DNA of 64,000 bases from Rana temporaria (taxonomy: Eukaryota; Chordata; Amphibia; Anura; Ranidae), in contig NC_053489.1 in NCBI RefSeq assembly GCF_905171775.1, positions 333,160,089-333,224,088 on the forward strand, read 5' to 3'. How positions within the stretch are numbered: the stretch's first letter is position 1; each line of letters begins with the position of its first letter. The position numbers were made by a program, and so were the translations under genes. The notes beneath the pieces are model-generated. The model made no database searches. It saw only the letters and a list, made by a program, of their open reading frames with translations, and was not told the DNA's origin. This document shows, piece by piece, positions 44,948 to 56,828 of the stretch.

Positions 44948-47650
44948 GGGCCAGATCCTCAAAAGAGATACTCCGACTTAAGTGCTGTTCAGTCTGTGTG
45001 TAACTTTGGAAACGATCCTCAAAAGGCTTTTTCCAAAGTTACACAGAAGATCCGGCATGTGTAATTGATTTACACTGCCTAATTTTAGGATGCAGTACCG
45101 CATCCGCCGCTGGGGGCATTTCGAGTCGAAATGCCGTTGCTAGTATGCAAATTAGCACTTAAGGCGATCCACAAAGCTTTCTAGCTTCTTTTTTGCGCCG
45201 TAAGTGTTATTTTGCAAGTGTAAAATTAGGGCTCGTTTTACAAAGTGTAAAGTTAGTCACACCTTGTAAAGGCCCATTGCAGCGACGGCATTTGGTATGC
45301 TTTCCCGAGGGAGAACTCCACGTCAATTTGTAAAAAACAAAACCGGCATGGGTTCCCCCCCAGGAGCATACCAGGCCCTTAGGTCTGGTATGGGTTGTAA
45401 GGGGACCCCCCCTACGCCGAAAAATTGACGTAGGGGGTCCCCCTACAATCCATACCAGACCCGTATCCAAAGCACGCTACCCCGGCCGGCCAGGAAGGGA
45501 GTGGGGACGAGCGAGCGCCCCCCCCCTCCTGAGCCGTGCCAGGCCGCGTGCCCTCAACATGGGGGGGTTGGGTGCTCTGGGGCAGGGGGGCGCACTGCGG
45601 GCCCCCCCCACCCCAGAGCACCCTGTCCCCATGTTGATGAGGACAGGACCTCTTCCCGACAACCCTTGCCATTGGTTGTCGGGGTCTGCGGGCGGAGGCT
45701 TATCGGAATCTGGGAGTCCCCTTTAATAAGGGGGCCCCCAGATACCGGCCCCCCACCCTAAGTGAATGGATATGGGGTACATCGTACCCCTATCCATTCA
45801 CCTGGAGGCAAAAAGTAAAAGTTAATAAACACACAACACAAGGCTTTTTAAAATATTTTATTATTCTGCTCCGGACGCCCCCCCTGTCTTCGTTATTAGC
45901 TCAATTAGCAGGGGGGGCTTCTTCTTCCACTCTCCGGGGGTCTTCTCCGCTCTCCGGGGGTCTTCCGCTCTCCGGGGGGGCTTCTCCGGACTCCGGGGGG
46001 GCTTCTCCGGACTCCGGGGGGCTTCTTCCATCTTCTCCCCTCTTCCGCTCTTGACTCGGCGAACCCCGGTTCTTCTGCAGCTCTCCGGTGCCTTCTTCTT
46101 CAGCGCTGGCTGCCTGCTATGTTTGTGTGTTAGCTCGATTTCAAACAGGCAGCCGGCGCGGTCTTCTGTGACGTCAGGGTCTCCTCTTCTGTTCTTCCGA
46201 TGTTGACTCGTCGCCTGTTGTCGCTGTAATGATGGAAGCGCGCCTTGCATCACATTTATATAGGCATCACCGTCCCATCATGCTCCGGTAGGTACCCACG
46301 TGGTGGGTGCACGTGGGTAGGCACCCACCACGTGGGTACCTACCGGAGCATGATGGGACGGTGATGCCTATATAAATGTGATGCAAGGCGCGCTTCCATC
46401 ATTACAGCGACAACAGGCGACGAGACAACATCGGAAGAACAGAAGACCAGAAGAGAAGATGACGCCACAGAAGACCGCGCCGGCTGCCTGTTTGAAATCG
46501 AGCTAACACACAAACATAGCAGGCAGCCAGCGCTGAAGAAGAAGGCACCGGAGAGCTGCAGAAGAACCGGGGTTCGCCGAGTCAAGAGCGGAAGAGGGGA
46601 GAAGATGGAAGAAGCCCCCCGGAGTCCGGAGAAGCCCCCCCGGAGTCCGGAGAAGCCCCCCCGGAGAGCGGAAGACCCCCGGAGAGTGGAAGAAGACCCC
46701 CGGAGAGCGGAAGAAGAAGCCCCCCCTGGTAATTGAGCTAATAACGAAGACAGGGGGGGCGTCCGGAGCAGAATAATAAAATATTTTAAAAAGCCTTGTG
46801 TTGTGTGTTTATTAACTTTTACTTTTTGCCTCCAGGTGAATGGATAGGGGTACGATGTACCCCATATCCATTCACTTAGGGTGGGGGGCCGGTATCTGGG
46901 GGCCCCCTTATTAAAGGGGACTCCCAGATTCCGATAAGCCCCCGCCCGCAGACCCCGACAACCAATGGCAAGGGTTGTCGGGAAGAGGTCCTGTCCTCGT
47001 CAACATGGGGACAGGGTGCTCTGGGGTGGGGGGGCCCGCAGTGCGCCCCCCTGCCCCAGAGCACCCAACCCCCCCATGTTGAGGGCACGCGGCCTGGCAC
47101 GGCTCAGGAGGGGGGGGGGCGCTCGCTCGTCCCCACTCCCTTCCTGGCCGGCCGGGTACCGTGCTTTGGATACGGGTCTGGTATGGATTGTAGGGGGACC
47201 CCCTACGTCAATTTTTCGGCGTGGGGGGGTCTCCTTACAACCCATGCCAGACCTAAGGACCTGGTATGCTCCTGGGGGGGGAACCCATGCCGGTTTTTTC
47301 TTTGAAAATTGGCATGGAGTTCTCCCTCAGGAATGCATGCCGCTGTCATTTTTTTTTTCCCCGACGCAACTTTAAGCCGTCGCGATCCTCAAAACTCGGC
47401 GTAACGTAACTTCGCGCATGCGCAGTACGGCCGACGCGCATGCGCAGTACGGCCGGCGCGGGAGCGCGCCTCATTTAAATGGGACTCGCCCCATTTGAAT
47501 AGGAACGCCTTGCGCCGGCGGAATTTTAGTTACACAGCCTGAAATTTCTAGATAAGTGCTTTGTGGATCAGGCACTTAGGTAGAAACTTTAAGCCAGTGT
47601 AACTTAAATTGGATTTTTTAAGTTACGTCAGGTTTTTGTGGATCTGGCCC
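44948..47650. mobile_element. Giant palindromic element P2, 2.70 kb
   Basis: Arms of about 1.36 and 1.33 kb flank a 10-nt loop (46311-46320). The left end is GGGCCAGATCCTC, with its inverse at the right; TAC (44945-44947) and TAG (47651-47653) flank it, the former probably a mutated TAG. The sequence is nearly the same as P1 over the inner kilobase (arms with the GGGTACGATGTACCCCATAT and GGTACCCACGTGGTGGGTGC blocks). Frames inside are mirror pairs. Confidence 0.85.
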
Positions 47651-48441
47651 TAGATGTGTAATTTATGCTTCTAGAATGCTAGAAGTTGCTACTTCAGTGT
47701 TGGGCCTCTGTATGTGGCCAGGTTGTGTAAAAGTCTCACATATGTGGTATCGCCGTACTCAGGAGGAGCAGCAGAATATATTTTGGGGTGTATTTTTTTC
47801 TATGTACATGCTATGTGTTGGAAATATCCTATAAATGGACAACTTTCTGTAAAAAAAAATACGTTTTTATTTTTTCCCACATTTTCCAAAAACATCTGGA
47901 AAAAAAAGAACCGTTCAAAAGACTCATTATGCCTCTTAGATTATACGTTGGGGTGTTAGCTTTCCAAAATGGGGTCACTTCGTGGGCGTTTCCATTGTCC
48001 TGGTGCTCCAGGGCCTTCAAAAGTGTAATAGGTGGTTGAGAGATTAGATGTGTAATTTATGCTTCTAGAATGCTAGAAGTTGCTACTTCAGTGTTGGGCC
48101 TCTGTATGTGGCTAGGTTGTGTAAAAGTCTCACATATGTGGTATCGCCGTACTCAGGAGGAGCAGCAGAATATATTTTGGGGTGTAATTTTTTCTATGTA
48201 CATGCTATGTGTTGGAAATATCCTATAAATGGACAACTTTCTGTAAAAAAAAATACGTTTTTATTTTTTCCCACATTTTCCAAAAACACCTGGAAAAAAA
48301 AGAACCGTTCAAAAGACTCATTATGCCTCTTAGATTATACGTTGGGGTGTTAGCTTTCCAAAATGGGGTCACTTTCTGGGCGTTTCCATTGTCCTGGTGC
48401 TCCAGGGCCTTCAAAAGTGTAATAGGTGGTTGAGAGATTAG

Positions 48442-51400
48442 GGGGGTTATCCTCAAAAGAGATACTCCGACTTAAGTGCTGTTCAGTCTGTGTGTAACTT
48501 TGGAAACGATCCTCAAAAGGCTTTTTCCAAAGTTAGACAGAAGATCCGGCATGTGTAATTGAATTACACTGCCGAATCTTAGGATGCAGTACCGCATCCG
48601 CCGCTGGGGGCATTTCGAGTCGAAATGCCGTTGCTAGTATGCAAATTAGCACTTAAGGCGATCCACAAAGCTTTCTAGCTTCCTTTTTGCGCCGTAAGTG
48701 TTATTTTGCAAGTGTAAAATTAGGGCTCGTTCTACAAAGTGTAAACTAGTCACACCATGTAAAAGCCCATTCCAGCGACGGCATTTGGTATGCTTTCCCG
48801 AGGGAGAACTCCACGGCAATTTGTAAAAAACAAAACCGGCATGGGTTCCCCCCCAGGAGCATACCAGGCCCTTAGGTCTGGTATGGGTTGTAAGGGGACC
48901 CCCCTACGCCGAAAAATTGACGTAGGGGGTCCCCCTACAATCCATACCAGACCCGTATCCAAAGCACGCTACCCGGCCGGCCAGGAAGGGAGTGGGGACG
49001 AGCGAGCGCCCCCCCCCCCTCCTGAGCCGTGCCAGGCCGCGTGCCCTCAACATGGGGGGGTTGGGTGCTCTGGGGCAGGGGGGCGCACTGCGGGCCCCCC
49101 CACCCCAGAGCACCCTGTCCCCATGTTGATGAGGACAGGACCTCTTCCCGACAACCCTTGCCATTGGTTGTCGGGGTCTGCGGGCGGAGGCTTATCGGAA
49201 TCTGGGAGTCCCCTTTAATAAGGGGGCCCCCAGATACCGGCCCCCCACCCTAAGTGAATGGATATGGGGTACATCGTACCCCTATCCATTCACCTGGAGG
49301 CAAAAAGTAAAAGTTAATAAACACACAACACAAGGCTTTTTAAAATATTTTATTATTCTGCTCCGGACGCCCCCCCTGTCTTCGTTATTAGCTCTTTTAC
49401 CAGGGGGGGCTTCTTCTTCCACTCTCCGGGGGTCTTCTCCGCTCTCCGGGGGTCTTCTCCGCTCTCCGGGGGGGGCTTCTTCTTCCGCTCTCCGGGGGGG
49501 GGCTTCTCCGGACTCCGGGGGGCTTCTTCCATCTTCTCCCCTCTTCCGCTCTTGACTCGGCGAACCCCGGTTCTTCTGCAGCTCTCCGGTGCCTTCTTCT
49601 TCAGCGCTGGCTGCCTGCTATGTTTGTGTGTTAGCTCGATTTCAAACAGGCAGCCAGCGCGGTCTTCTGTGGCGTCAGGGTCTTCTGGTCTTCTGTTCTT
49701 CCGATGTTGCCTCGTCGCCTGTTGTCGCTGTAATGATGGAAGCGCGCCTTGCATCCCATTTATATAAAAATGCATCATCGCGTTCCGTCCTGAACGCCGG
49801 CTGTGTTTTCCTGACCGAGTAGCGAGAAGCATCGGAACAAGAGATCGGAGACGTTTTGCTATCCATGCTGTATTTATATTGCCTAATTGTAAGTGCAATT
49901 TTTATTAAACCCTCTTCTATTTTTAAACGTTATACGCTATGAGAGGTCCTTCTTCTCTTTTTTTTGGTTTATGACTCTTCGGATTGTATGCTGAGCTATA
50001 CCGTGGTTATCTTGACGGCTAAGGTATTGGGAGACCAGACTTCCCACAGGCCCTATTAGACTGATGCAAAACAGTCTTTTCATCTGGTAAGCAGGCAATC
50101 TTATCCTTCCTCACGGGTGTATTGGTGACAGCTTACCTCACATCAATCAAGAGTCTTTCACATTGTCTGCACAATCCACTTCTCTTTCACAAGGAAAATT
50201 ACTGGATAGAGTCATATGAACTTTGTTTCGTGGCTTTTTAAGACTTTTTCTTCATATATCCATCTGCATTTTTATATAAATGGGATGCAAGGCGCGCTTC
50301 CATCATTACAGCGACAACAGGCGACGAGGCAACATCGGAAGAACAGAAGACCAGAAGACCCTGACGCCACAGAAGACCGCGCTGGCTGCCTGTTTGAAAT
50401 CGAGCTAACACACAAACATAGCAGGCAGCCAGCGCTGAAGAAGAAGGCACCGGAGAGCTGCAGAAGAACCGGGGTTCGCCGAGTCAAGAGCGGAAGAGGG
50501 GAGAAGATGGAAGAAGCCCCCCGGAGTCCGGAGAAGCCCCCCCCCGGAGAGCGGAAGAAGAAGCCCCCCCCGGAGAGCGGAGAAGACCCCCGGAGAGTGG
50601 AAGAAGAAGCCCCCCCTGGTAAAAGAGCTAATAACGAAGACAGGGGGGGCGTCCGGAGCAGAATAATAAAATATTTTAAAAAGCCTTGTGTTGTGTGTTT
50701 ATTAACTTTTACTTTTTGCCTCCAGGTGAATGGATAGGGGTACGATGTACCCCATATCCATTCACTTAGGGTGGGGGGCCGGTATCTGGGGGCCCCCTTA
50801 TTAAAGGGGACTCCCAGATTCCGATAAGCCTCCGCCCGCAGACCCCGACAACCAATGGCAAGGGTTGTCGGGAAGAGGTCCTGTCCTCATCAACATGGGG
50901 ACAGGGTGCTCTGGGGTGGGGGGCCCGTAGTGCGCCCCCCTGCCCCAGAGCACCCAACCCCCCCATGTTGAGGGCACGCGGCCTGGCACGGCTCAGGAGG
51001 GGGGGGCGCTCGCTCGTCCCCACTCCCTTCCTGGCCGGCCGGGTAGCGTGCTTTGGATACGGGTCTGGTATGGATTGTAGGGGGACCCCCTACGTCAATT
51101 TTTCGGCGTGGGGGGGTCTCCTTACAACCCATGCCAGACCTAAGGGCCTGGTATGCTCCTGGGGGGGGAACCCATGCCGGTTTTTTCTTTGAAAATTGGC
51201 ATGGAGTTCTCCCTCAGGAATGCATGCCGCTGTCATTTTTTTTTTCCCCGACGCAACTTTAAGCCGTCGCGATCCTCAAAACTCGGCGTAACGTAACTTC
51301 GCGCATGCGCAGTACGGCCGGCGCGGGAGCGCGCCTCATTTAAATGGGACTCGCCCCATTTGAATAGGAACGCCTTGCGCCGGCGGAATTTTAGTTACAC

Positions 51401-51515
51401 AGCCTGAAATTTCTAGATAAGTGCTTTGTGGATCAGGCACTTAGGTAGAAACTTTAAGGCAGTGTAACTTAAATTGGATTTTTTAAGTTACGTCAGGTTT
51501 TTGTGGATCTGGCCC
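48442..51515. mobile_element. Giant palindromic element P3, 3.07 kb, with a different loop
   Basis: Left arm 48442-49774 and right arm 50265-51515, flanked by TAG at 48439-48441 and 51516-51518. It resembles P2 through the arms, but the innermost part (the CACCGTCCCATCATGC hairpin of P1 and P2) is replaced by a unique 490-bp loop at 49775-50264. Confidence 0.85.
49775..50264. other. Unique 490-bp loop of P3
   Basis: A moderately AT-rich, non-palindromic segment absent from P1 and P2. It has no domain-bearing frame. A TTTTTATTAAACCCTC stretch near 49898-49913 is reminiscent of retroelement sequence, but I cannot assign it. Confidence 0.6.
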
Positions 51516-52611
51516 TAGATGTGTAATTTATGCTTCTAGAATGCTAGAAGTTGCTACTTCAGTGTTGGGCCTCTGTATGTGGCCAGGTTGTGTAAAAGTC
51601 TCACACATGTGGTATCGCCATACTCAGGAGGAGCAGCAGAACATATTTTGGGGTGTCATTTGTGGAATATACATGCCATGTGAGAGAAACAACCTGTTAT
51701 AATGACAATATGGTGTGAAAAAAATAAAAATAAAAAAAAATCTTCATTTTGCAAAGAATTGTGGGAAAAAATGACAACTTCAAAAAACTAACTATGCCTC
51801 TTACTAACTACCTTGGAATGTCTACTTTCCAAAAAGGGGTCATTTGGGGGGTATTTGTACTTTACTGGCTTGTTAGGGTCTCAAGAAATGAGATAGGCTG
51901 TCAGTACATCAGATGTGATCAAATTGATCAATTTTCAGTGATTGGTACCATAGCTTGTAGACCCTATAACTCCCACCCAGACTAAATAATATCCCAATTT
52001 TTTTTTTATTATTACCAAAGATATGTAGCAGTATACATTTTATGCCAAATTTATGAAGAAAAATTACTTTTTTGCTAAATTTTATAATAGAAATGAAGAA
52101 AAATTCATTTTTTTACAAAATTTTCGTTCTTTTTTCATTTATAGCGAAAAAAATAAAAACCGCAGAGGGGATCAAATACCATCAAAAGAAACCTCTATTT
52201 GTGGGAAAAAAAGGACAAAAATTTCATTTGGTTACAGTGTTGTATGACCGAGTTATTGTCATTCAAAACGTGAGAGCACCGAAAGCTGAAAATTGGTCTG
52301 GTTATTAAGTAGGTTTAAGTGCCCAGTTGTCAAGTGGTTAAATTTTTAATTTCGATGCGGGAACAACAGCCATACTTTAGACAGCAATACGATTGCTGAC
52401 TAAAGTTAGGGCACCCAAAACGACGACTAAATTTGCGACGGGAAACTAGACTAGCGGCGACGTAGCGAACGCGAAAATCCGTCGGGGATCCGCCGTAACT
52501 GCTAATCTGCATACCCGACGCTGGTTTACGACGCAAACTCCACCCAGCGGCGGCCGCGGTATTGCATCCTAAGATCCGACAGTGTAAAACAATTACACCT
52601 GTCGGATCTTA

Positions 52612-54475
52612 TTTATTTATTTAAAATGTATTTATTTAAAATGCTTATTGGGAGCGCAGTCATTACCAGCAGGCCTCGATGCGCTCATAGAACCAACATA
52701 TAAAAATACAGAACACATCTCTCATTACTATAAGAAAACAATATAAAATCACATAATAACATTTAAAAAAGCTAAAATACCATACCAATACTAATATCTT
52801 ACCCTAATTAGGGCCATACACTTGAACAAATAGGAAAGTTTATAAAAACTTCCTGAATTTTAATAGATCCTTCTCACATCTTATATATAGAGGTAGAGAA
52901 TTCCAGAATATTGAGCCCTGCGCATCCAACGTCCTCCCTCCACATTTAGTTCTTCTAAATTTAGGGACAGTCAGATTGGCCTGATCAGCAGATCTCAGTG
53001 ATCTGTTGGGAACGTAACAGGTAAATTTTTCTTGCAGATACCCTGGGCCTATCTTATGGATGGCTTTATGGACGATACAACCCACTTTGAACAAGACCCG
53101 CTCAGCCACCAGTAGCCAATGCAGGGCTTTCAGAGAAGGTGTAATATGGTCCCGACGACCCACACCCGTTAATAACCTTGCTGCGGCATTTTGGATCAGT
53201 TGAAGCTTATGCAGAAGGGTTTTTGGACACCCCATGTATAACGCGTTGCAATAGTCCAGCCGACTACCAATAAAAGCATTGATCACTTGGACTTTGTCCC
53301 CCTCGTCAATGAAATGCAATGTAGAGCGCAGGAGTTTCAGTTGGTAGTAACATGCGCTTACCACCTGATTTACCTGCGCCTTCAATGACAATTTGGAATC
53401 CACAATGATTCCCAAGTCCCGAACCTGGGTAGCCGGGGTCGGGGATGGCATAAACGAAACCGGCCAAGAAGGAAAATCAGTCACACTGGTTTTGCTCTGA
53501 TTACTGATAATAATACATTCTGTTTTTGAGCCATTAAGTTTTAAATAATTGGCTCCCATCCAGGACTGTATTTCTTCCAGGTAGGATGCCAAATCTACCT
53601 GAACTTCCTCATTTTTAGGTAGCTTAAAATAGATTTGCGTATCATCTGCATACACGTGAAAGCTAAGATTATGGCGCCAAATAATATATAGTAGTGGCCT
53701 TATGTAGATATTAAATAATATCGGCGATAGCGCAGAACCCTGAGGAACCCTGCAGGACAAGGAGCTATTAGATGAATAATACGTCCCTAGTCTTACCCTC
53801 TGAGTTCTATTCTGCAGGAATGAGGCCATCCATGTCAATGCCATGTCCTCAAACCCGGCCACAGACACCAGCCTTTCCAAAAGTCTGGCATGATCTACAG
53901 TATCAAATGCAGCCGAAAGATCCAGCAATATTAACGCTGAAGCCTCATCGCTGTCCATGGCCCATAGGCAGTCATCCTTAACTTTAATCAGGGTGGTCTC
54001 TGTGCCTCTACCAGGGCGGAATCCAGACTGATATTCATCAAAAATATCATTGGACTCCAAGTGCGGTTGAAGTTGCCACACAACAACTCTCTCCATTATT
54101 TTAGCTAGGAAAGGCAAGGTCGAAATAGGTCGTTATTACTTAGATCGGACCGTGGCACGTTAGCCTTCTTCAACAAGGGGATTATAACCGCCTGCTTCAA
54201 AATACTTGGCACTGTTCTAATAGCGAAGGACATATTAATAATGTCTGCTATAAATGGTGCCAAGGTAACAGCCGAGTCCTTCACCAGCTGCGCAATGCAG
54301 GGGTCAAGCGCTGACGACGAAGCTCTAAGCGATTTGAGAATAGTCAGTATCTCTACACTAGTTACCGCCGAAAAACAGGTAAAACGTACCCCTTTATATA
54401 CAGGAAAACTTTCTGTGTAACAAGAGTCAGGTATATTATTTCTTATGTCTATTATTTTTTGCTTTTTTTTTTTTT
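52612..54475 (-). mobile_element. L2-clade LINE, 5'-truncated
   Basis: A minus-strand LINE inserted in the host MITE. It is flanked by ATCTTA at 52606-52611 and 54476-54481. The 3' end carries an (AAATAAAT)n tail rather than poly-A, typical of L2. Sequence upstream of 54420 on the plus strand includes a T-run next to the right duplication. Confidence 0.8.
52840..54420 (-). pseudogene. L2-type reverse transcriptase pseudogene
   Basis: The family enzyme reverse-transcribes LINE RNA at its target. The main frame (52840-54117, 425 aa) contains FLAKIMERVV, DEYQSGFRPGRGTET, LDLSAAFDTVDH (catalytic Asp), VPQGSALSPILFNIYIRPL, FHVYADDTQIY (catalytic YADD), LDYCNALYMGCPKTLLHKLQ and a WNSLP-type C-terminus. 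These are hallmarks of the L2/CR1 group. Upstream, in another frame (54130-54360), lies ASSSALDPCIAQLVKD...LKQAVIIPLLKKANV, which normally precedes the RPIS motif, so a frameshift sits at about 54130. The endonuclease is absent. The long reading frame of the catalytic half suggests a fairly young copy, but it is truncated and cannot be autonomous. Confidence 0.9.
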
Positions 54476-54590
54476 ATCTTATGGATATCTATGCGTAACT
54501 GATTCTATGAATCAGTCGCATAGATAGAAACAGAGATACGACGGCGTATCAGGAGAAACGCTGTCGTATCTCTTTGGTGAATCTGGCCCC

Positions 54591-55129
54591 ATGGGATTAT
54601 AGACTGCACAGTTCATAGATCATATGTTATCTGCAACTTAAATGAAATTCATAACAGAACTGTTATTCATGAGGTTGGCATTACTCCCATTTAAGCCTAG
54701 AGCTTCAGGGTTCTGCCAGTGAAGCAAGTGAAAACAGACAACAATATTCATGAACGGTGGTAACATATACTTGCATGTACTTAGCACTTCTGCTTTTGCA
54801 ATTCAAGAGTTATGTAACCGGGTGGAAAAGTAGGAGATATTTAATTCTGTATATATACAGTTCATGAAGAAGTATTTTGTGATTAGAATGAAACAAAGTA
54901 AAACTTGAAAAAAAGGCACATTTATGCTGGTATCAAAAAAGTTAAATTGTTTATTCTGCTTTCTTTACAGTCAGTAATTGGTTTTTGACAGGTCGCTTTT
55001 TTTCTAGAAGTAGACTTCATGCTGTGCAAATTTATAAAAATGTGGTGTCTTATAATAAACTACTTCCTGGCCACCCACTGTGGATTTACGTTGCTACTTT
55101 GACATTAAATAAGTTAAGCATGTAAATGT
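54591..55129. other. Intergenic sequence, nothing recognised
   Basis: AT-rich sequence without a supported gene or repeat boundary. Confidence 0.5.
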
Positions 55130-55132
55130 ATA

Positions 55133-56121
55133 GGGGTAGATTCAGGTAGGACTTACGCCGACGTATCTCGAGATACGCTGCGTAAGTGTAAATGTGCGCC
55201 GTCGTATCTATGCGCCGTAACCACAGAACTAGATACGCCTGAAAATGGGCTTCTCCCGACCAACGTAACTTTTCTCTGCCGGCTGAGCGCGGGCGCATAT
55301 TTACGCCGAACGTATCTGGTGCACCCATTGATTTTGTATGCAAATATGCAAATGAGGGAGATCCGCCGATTCACAAACTTACACGCTACCGGCGCAGGCT
55401 AAGCGCGGTGCGCGTAAGTTGCACGCCTGGCATAAAGTTACCCCTCATAAAGCAGGGGTAAATTTGCACCAGACTTGCTCAAGTCAGCTGGAGAGCAGTT
55501 CAGCAGCACCATTACGGACGAGCTGAGCAACCACACTTGCAGGACAACACATGGCAGCCGTGGTCCTAGCACTAGTAATGGGTCCACCGACACGTAGGAG
55601 GGCACAGAGGAGGGCACGAGAGAGGATATACCAAACGCGCATGAACGTCTTTGGCATGGGGGAATCGGAGGTGTATCGCATCTTCAGATTCAGCCCTGAT
55701 GCCATCCAGGAAATAGCCACAGCCCTGCATGATGACATCACCAGCAAGACACATCGCTCAAAAAATCAGGATGTACTTTTGCGCCGGACGGGCGCATGTC
55801 TGGCCGTATTTATAGGCTCGGCGTATCCCAGGAAGTTGGGCCGGCGTAGTTGTGAGCTCATACTTCCACTTCACTGCGCATGCTCCGTTCAGGATACGCC
55901 GGGCGTATATCACTACTCCACGTTCCGACCATCATTTGCATAAAGTCACACCCACTTACACTTACGCCGGCTTACGCCGACGAAATTAAGTTACGCTGGC
56001 GCAACGTTATGAGCAAGTGCTTTGTGAATACTGTACTTGCCTCTCTGATATACGTTGGCGTATCGCAAATAAGATGTGCTACGCCGGTATAAAGATGCGC
56101 CAATCTACCTGAATCTACCCC
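55133..56121 (+). mobile_element. PIF/Harbinger-like element, 989 bp, internally deleted
   Basis: The ends are GGGGTAGATTCAGGTAGG and its inverse, flanked by ATA at 55130-55132 and 56122-56124, a 3-bp duplication. Subterminal parts are rich in TACGCCG/CGGCGTA in both orientations. Between them lies a fragment of a HARBI1-like transposase. The ends and 3-bp duplication link the giant palindromes P1-P3 to this superfamily. Confidence 0.8.
55551..55943 (+). pseudogene. HARBI1-like transposase, N-terminal fragment
   Basis: A 130-aa frame begins MAAVVLALVMGPPTRRRAQR. It then carries RERIYQTRMNVFGMGESEVY and RFSPDAIQEIATALHDDI followed by a THRS segment, matching the Arg-rich start and helical DNA-binding region of Harbinger transposases (the pattern ...YRLSRDTILELCDELRDDL...TRRS). 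From about residue 75 it runs into the subterminal inverted repeat, so the catalytic DDE region is absent. Inferred: a transposase deletion derivative. The family call rests on pattern resemblance, not on an alignment. Confidence 0.6.
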
Positions 56122-56124
56122 ATA

Positions 56125-56820
56125 GTCTCTATATGCTTGATAGTGAGTATAGATATCATTTTTTTTTTTGTGTTTTCTTCTGGAAATACATTTCTGTGTA
56201 CTAGATTATGTACTTGGTCCACAATAGGGTGTATAGCAGTTGTAGTCATTGTATGATAAGGAATATTTGCATACAGAGGCAGGTTTTCCCATAGTATACA
56301 GTACATTAGCTAGAAAAAAAAAAAGCACTGTCCAAATTCTGGGGACTTCAAAGCTCCACTCATGTGTGAGAACCAGATGTGTTGATAATATTTCATGTCT
56401 GCTAATGTACAGTGCCTCATGGGGTTGTCAATCATAACGTCACTGCACATGCATATGCTTATTAGCCCTATTTAGACATAGATAATTTGCCTGAATCTTG
56501 TTAAGCTGCTGTCATTTTCCTGCAACACTTAGCCCAGTTTTAAGAATCTGTCTTGTTACTATTAAATCAGCTCAGCCTTATGATGAACAATAACAATCCT
56601 GATTATCATATAATTATGATTTCCCCTTTTCCATCCATATAAAAATGAGGCATGCTTTCAATTTTTTTCTGTGCTGTCCCATGATCTTCATTAATAATTC
56701 TTATGTATTGTGTTTATGTATTAAATGCAAATCAAGGCCATTTTAAAAATATGGATCATCATTTATTACATAAGACCTCAGACATTTTGTTTAACCCTGT
56801 CATGATGGAGGGTATATACA
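56125..56820. other. Intergenic sequence, nothing recognised
   Basis: AT-rich; short frames without domains. Confidence 0.5.
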
Positions 56821-56828
56821 AACATTAA

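Larger units (their letters stand above)
44552..51900. repeat. Tandem units of about 395 bp, interrupted twice
   Basis: Four units (about 44552-44944, 47654-48047, 48048-48438, and from 51519) share TGTTGGGCCTCTGTATGTGG, TTCAAAAGACTCATTATGCC and GTGTAATAGGTGGTTGAGAG. The first and third end in giant palindromes inserted at the same position; the junction of the second and third shows the empty site (GAGATTAGATGTGTAATT). Confidence 0.85.
40958..52337 (+). mobile_element. piggyBac-family transposon, 11.4 kb with nested insertions
   Basis: TTAA flanks at 40954-40957 and 52338-52341. The ends are related inverted repeats (CCACTTAACCACCAG left; the right end inverted reads CCACTTGACAACTGG). A GC-rich leader includes a 13-bp perfect hairpin with CAAT loop (41161-41190). 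It is followed by a minisatellite, the transposase (42075-43760), tandem 3' repeats interrupted by two giant palindromes, and an AT-rich 3' end. A sister element starts at 62860 with the same first 100 bp or so. Confidence 0.85.
40646..54590. mobile_element. Harbinger-like host MITE split by piggyBac and L2 insertions
   Basis: The left end GGGCCAGATTCAC at 40646 has its inverse at the right, ending about 54590. The host sequence occupies 40646-40957, 52338-52611 and 54482-54590, about 700 bp in all, and pairs in part across the break. Flanking bases (TAA left, CAT right) do not match, so the duplication is lost or the right edge is off by a few bases. It is the oldest layer of this nest. Confidence 0.6.
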
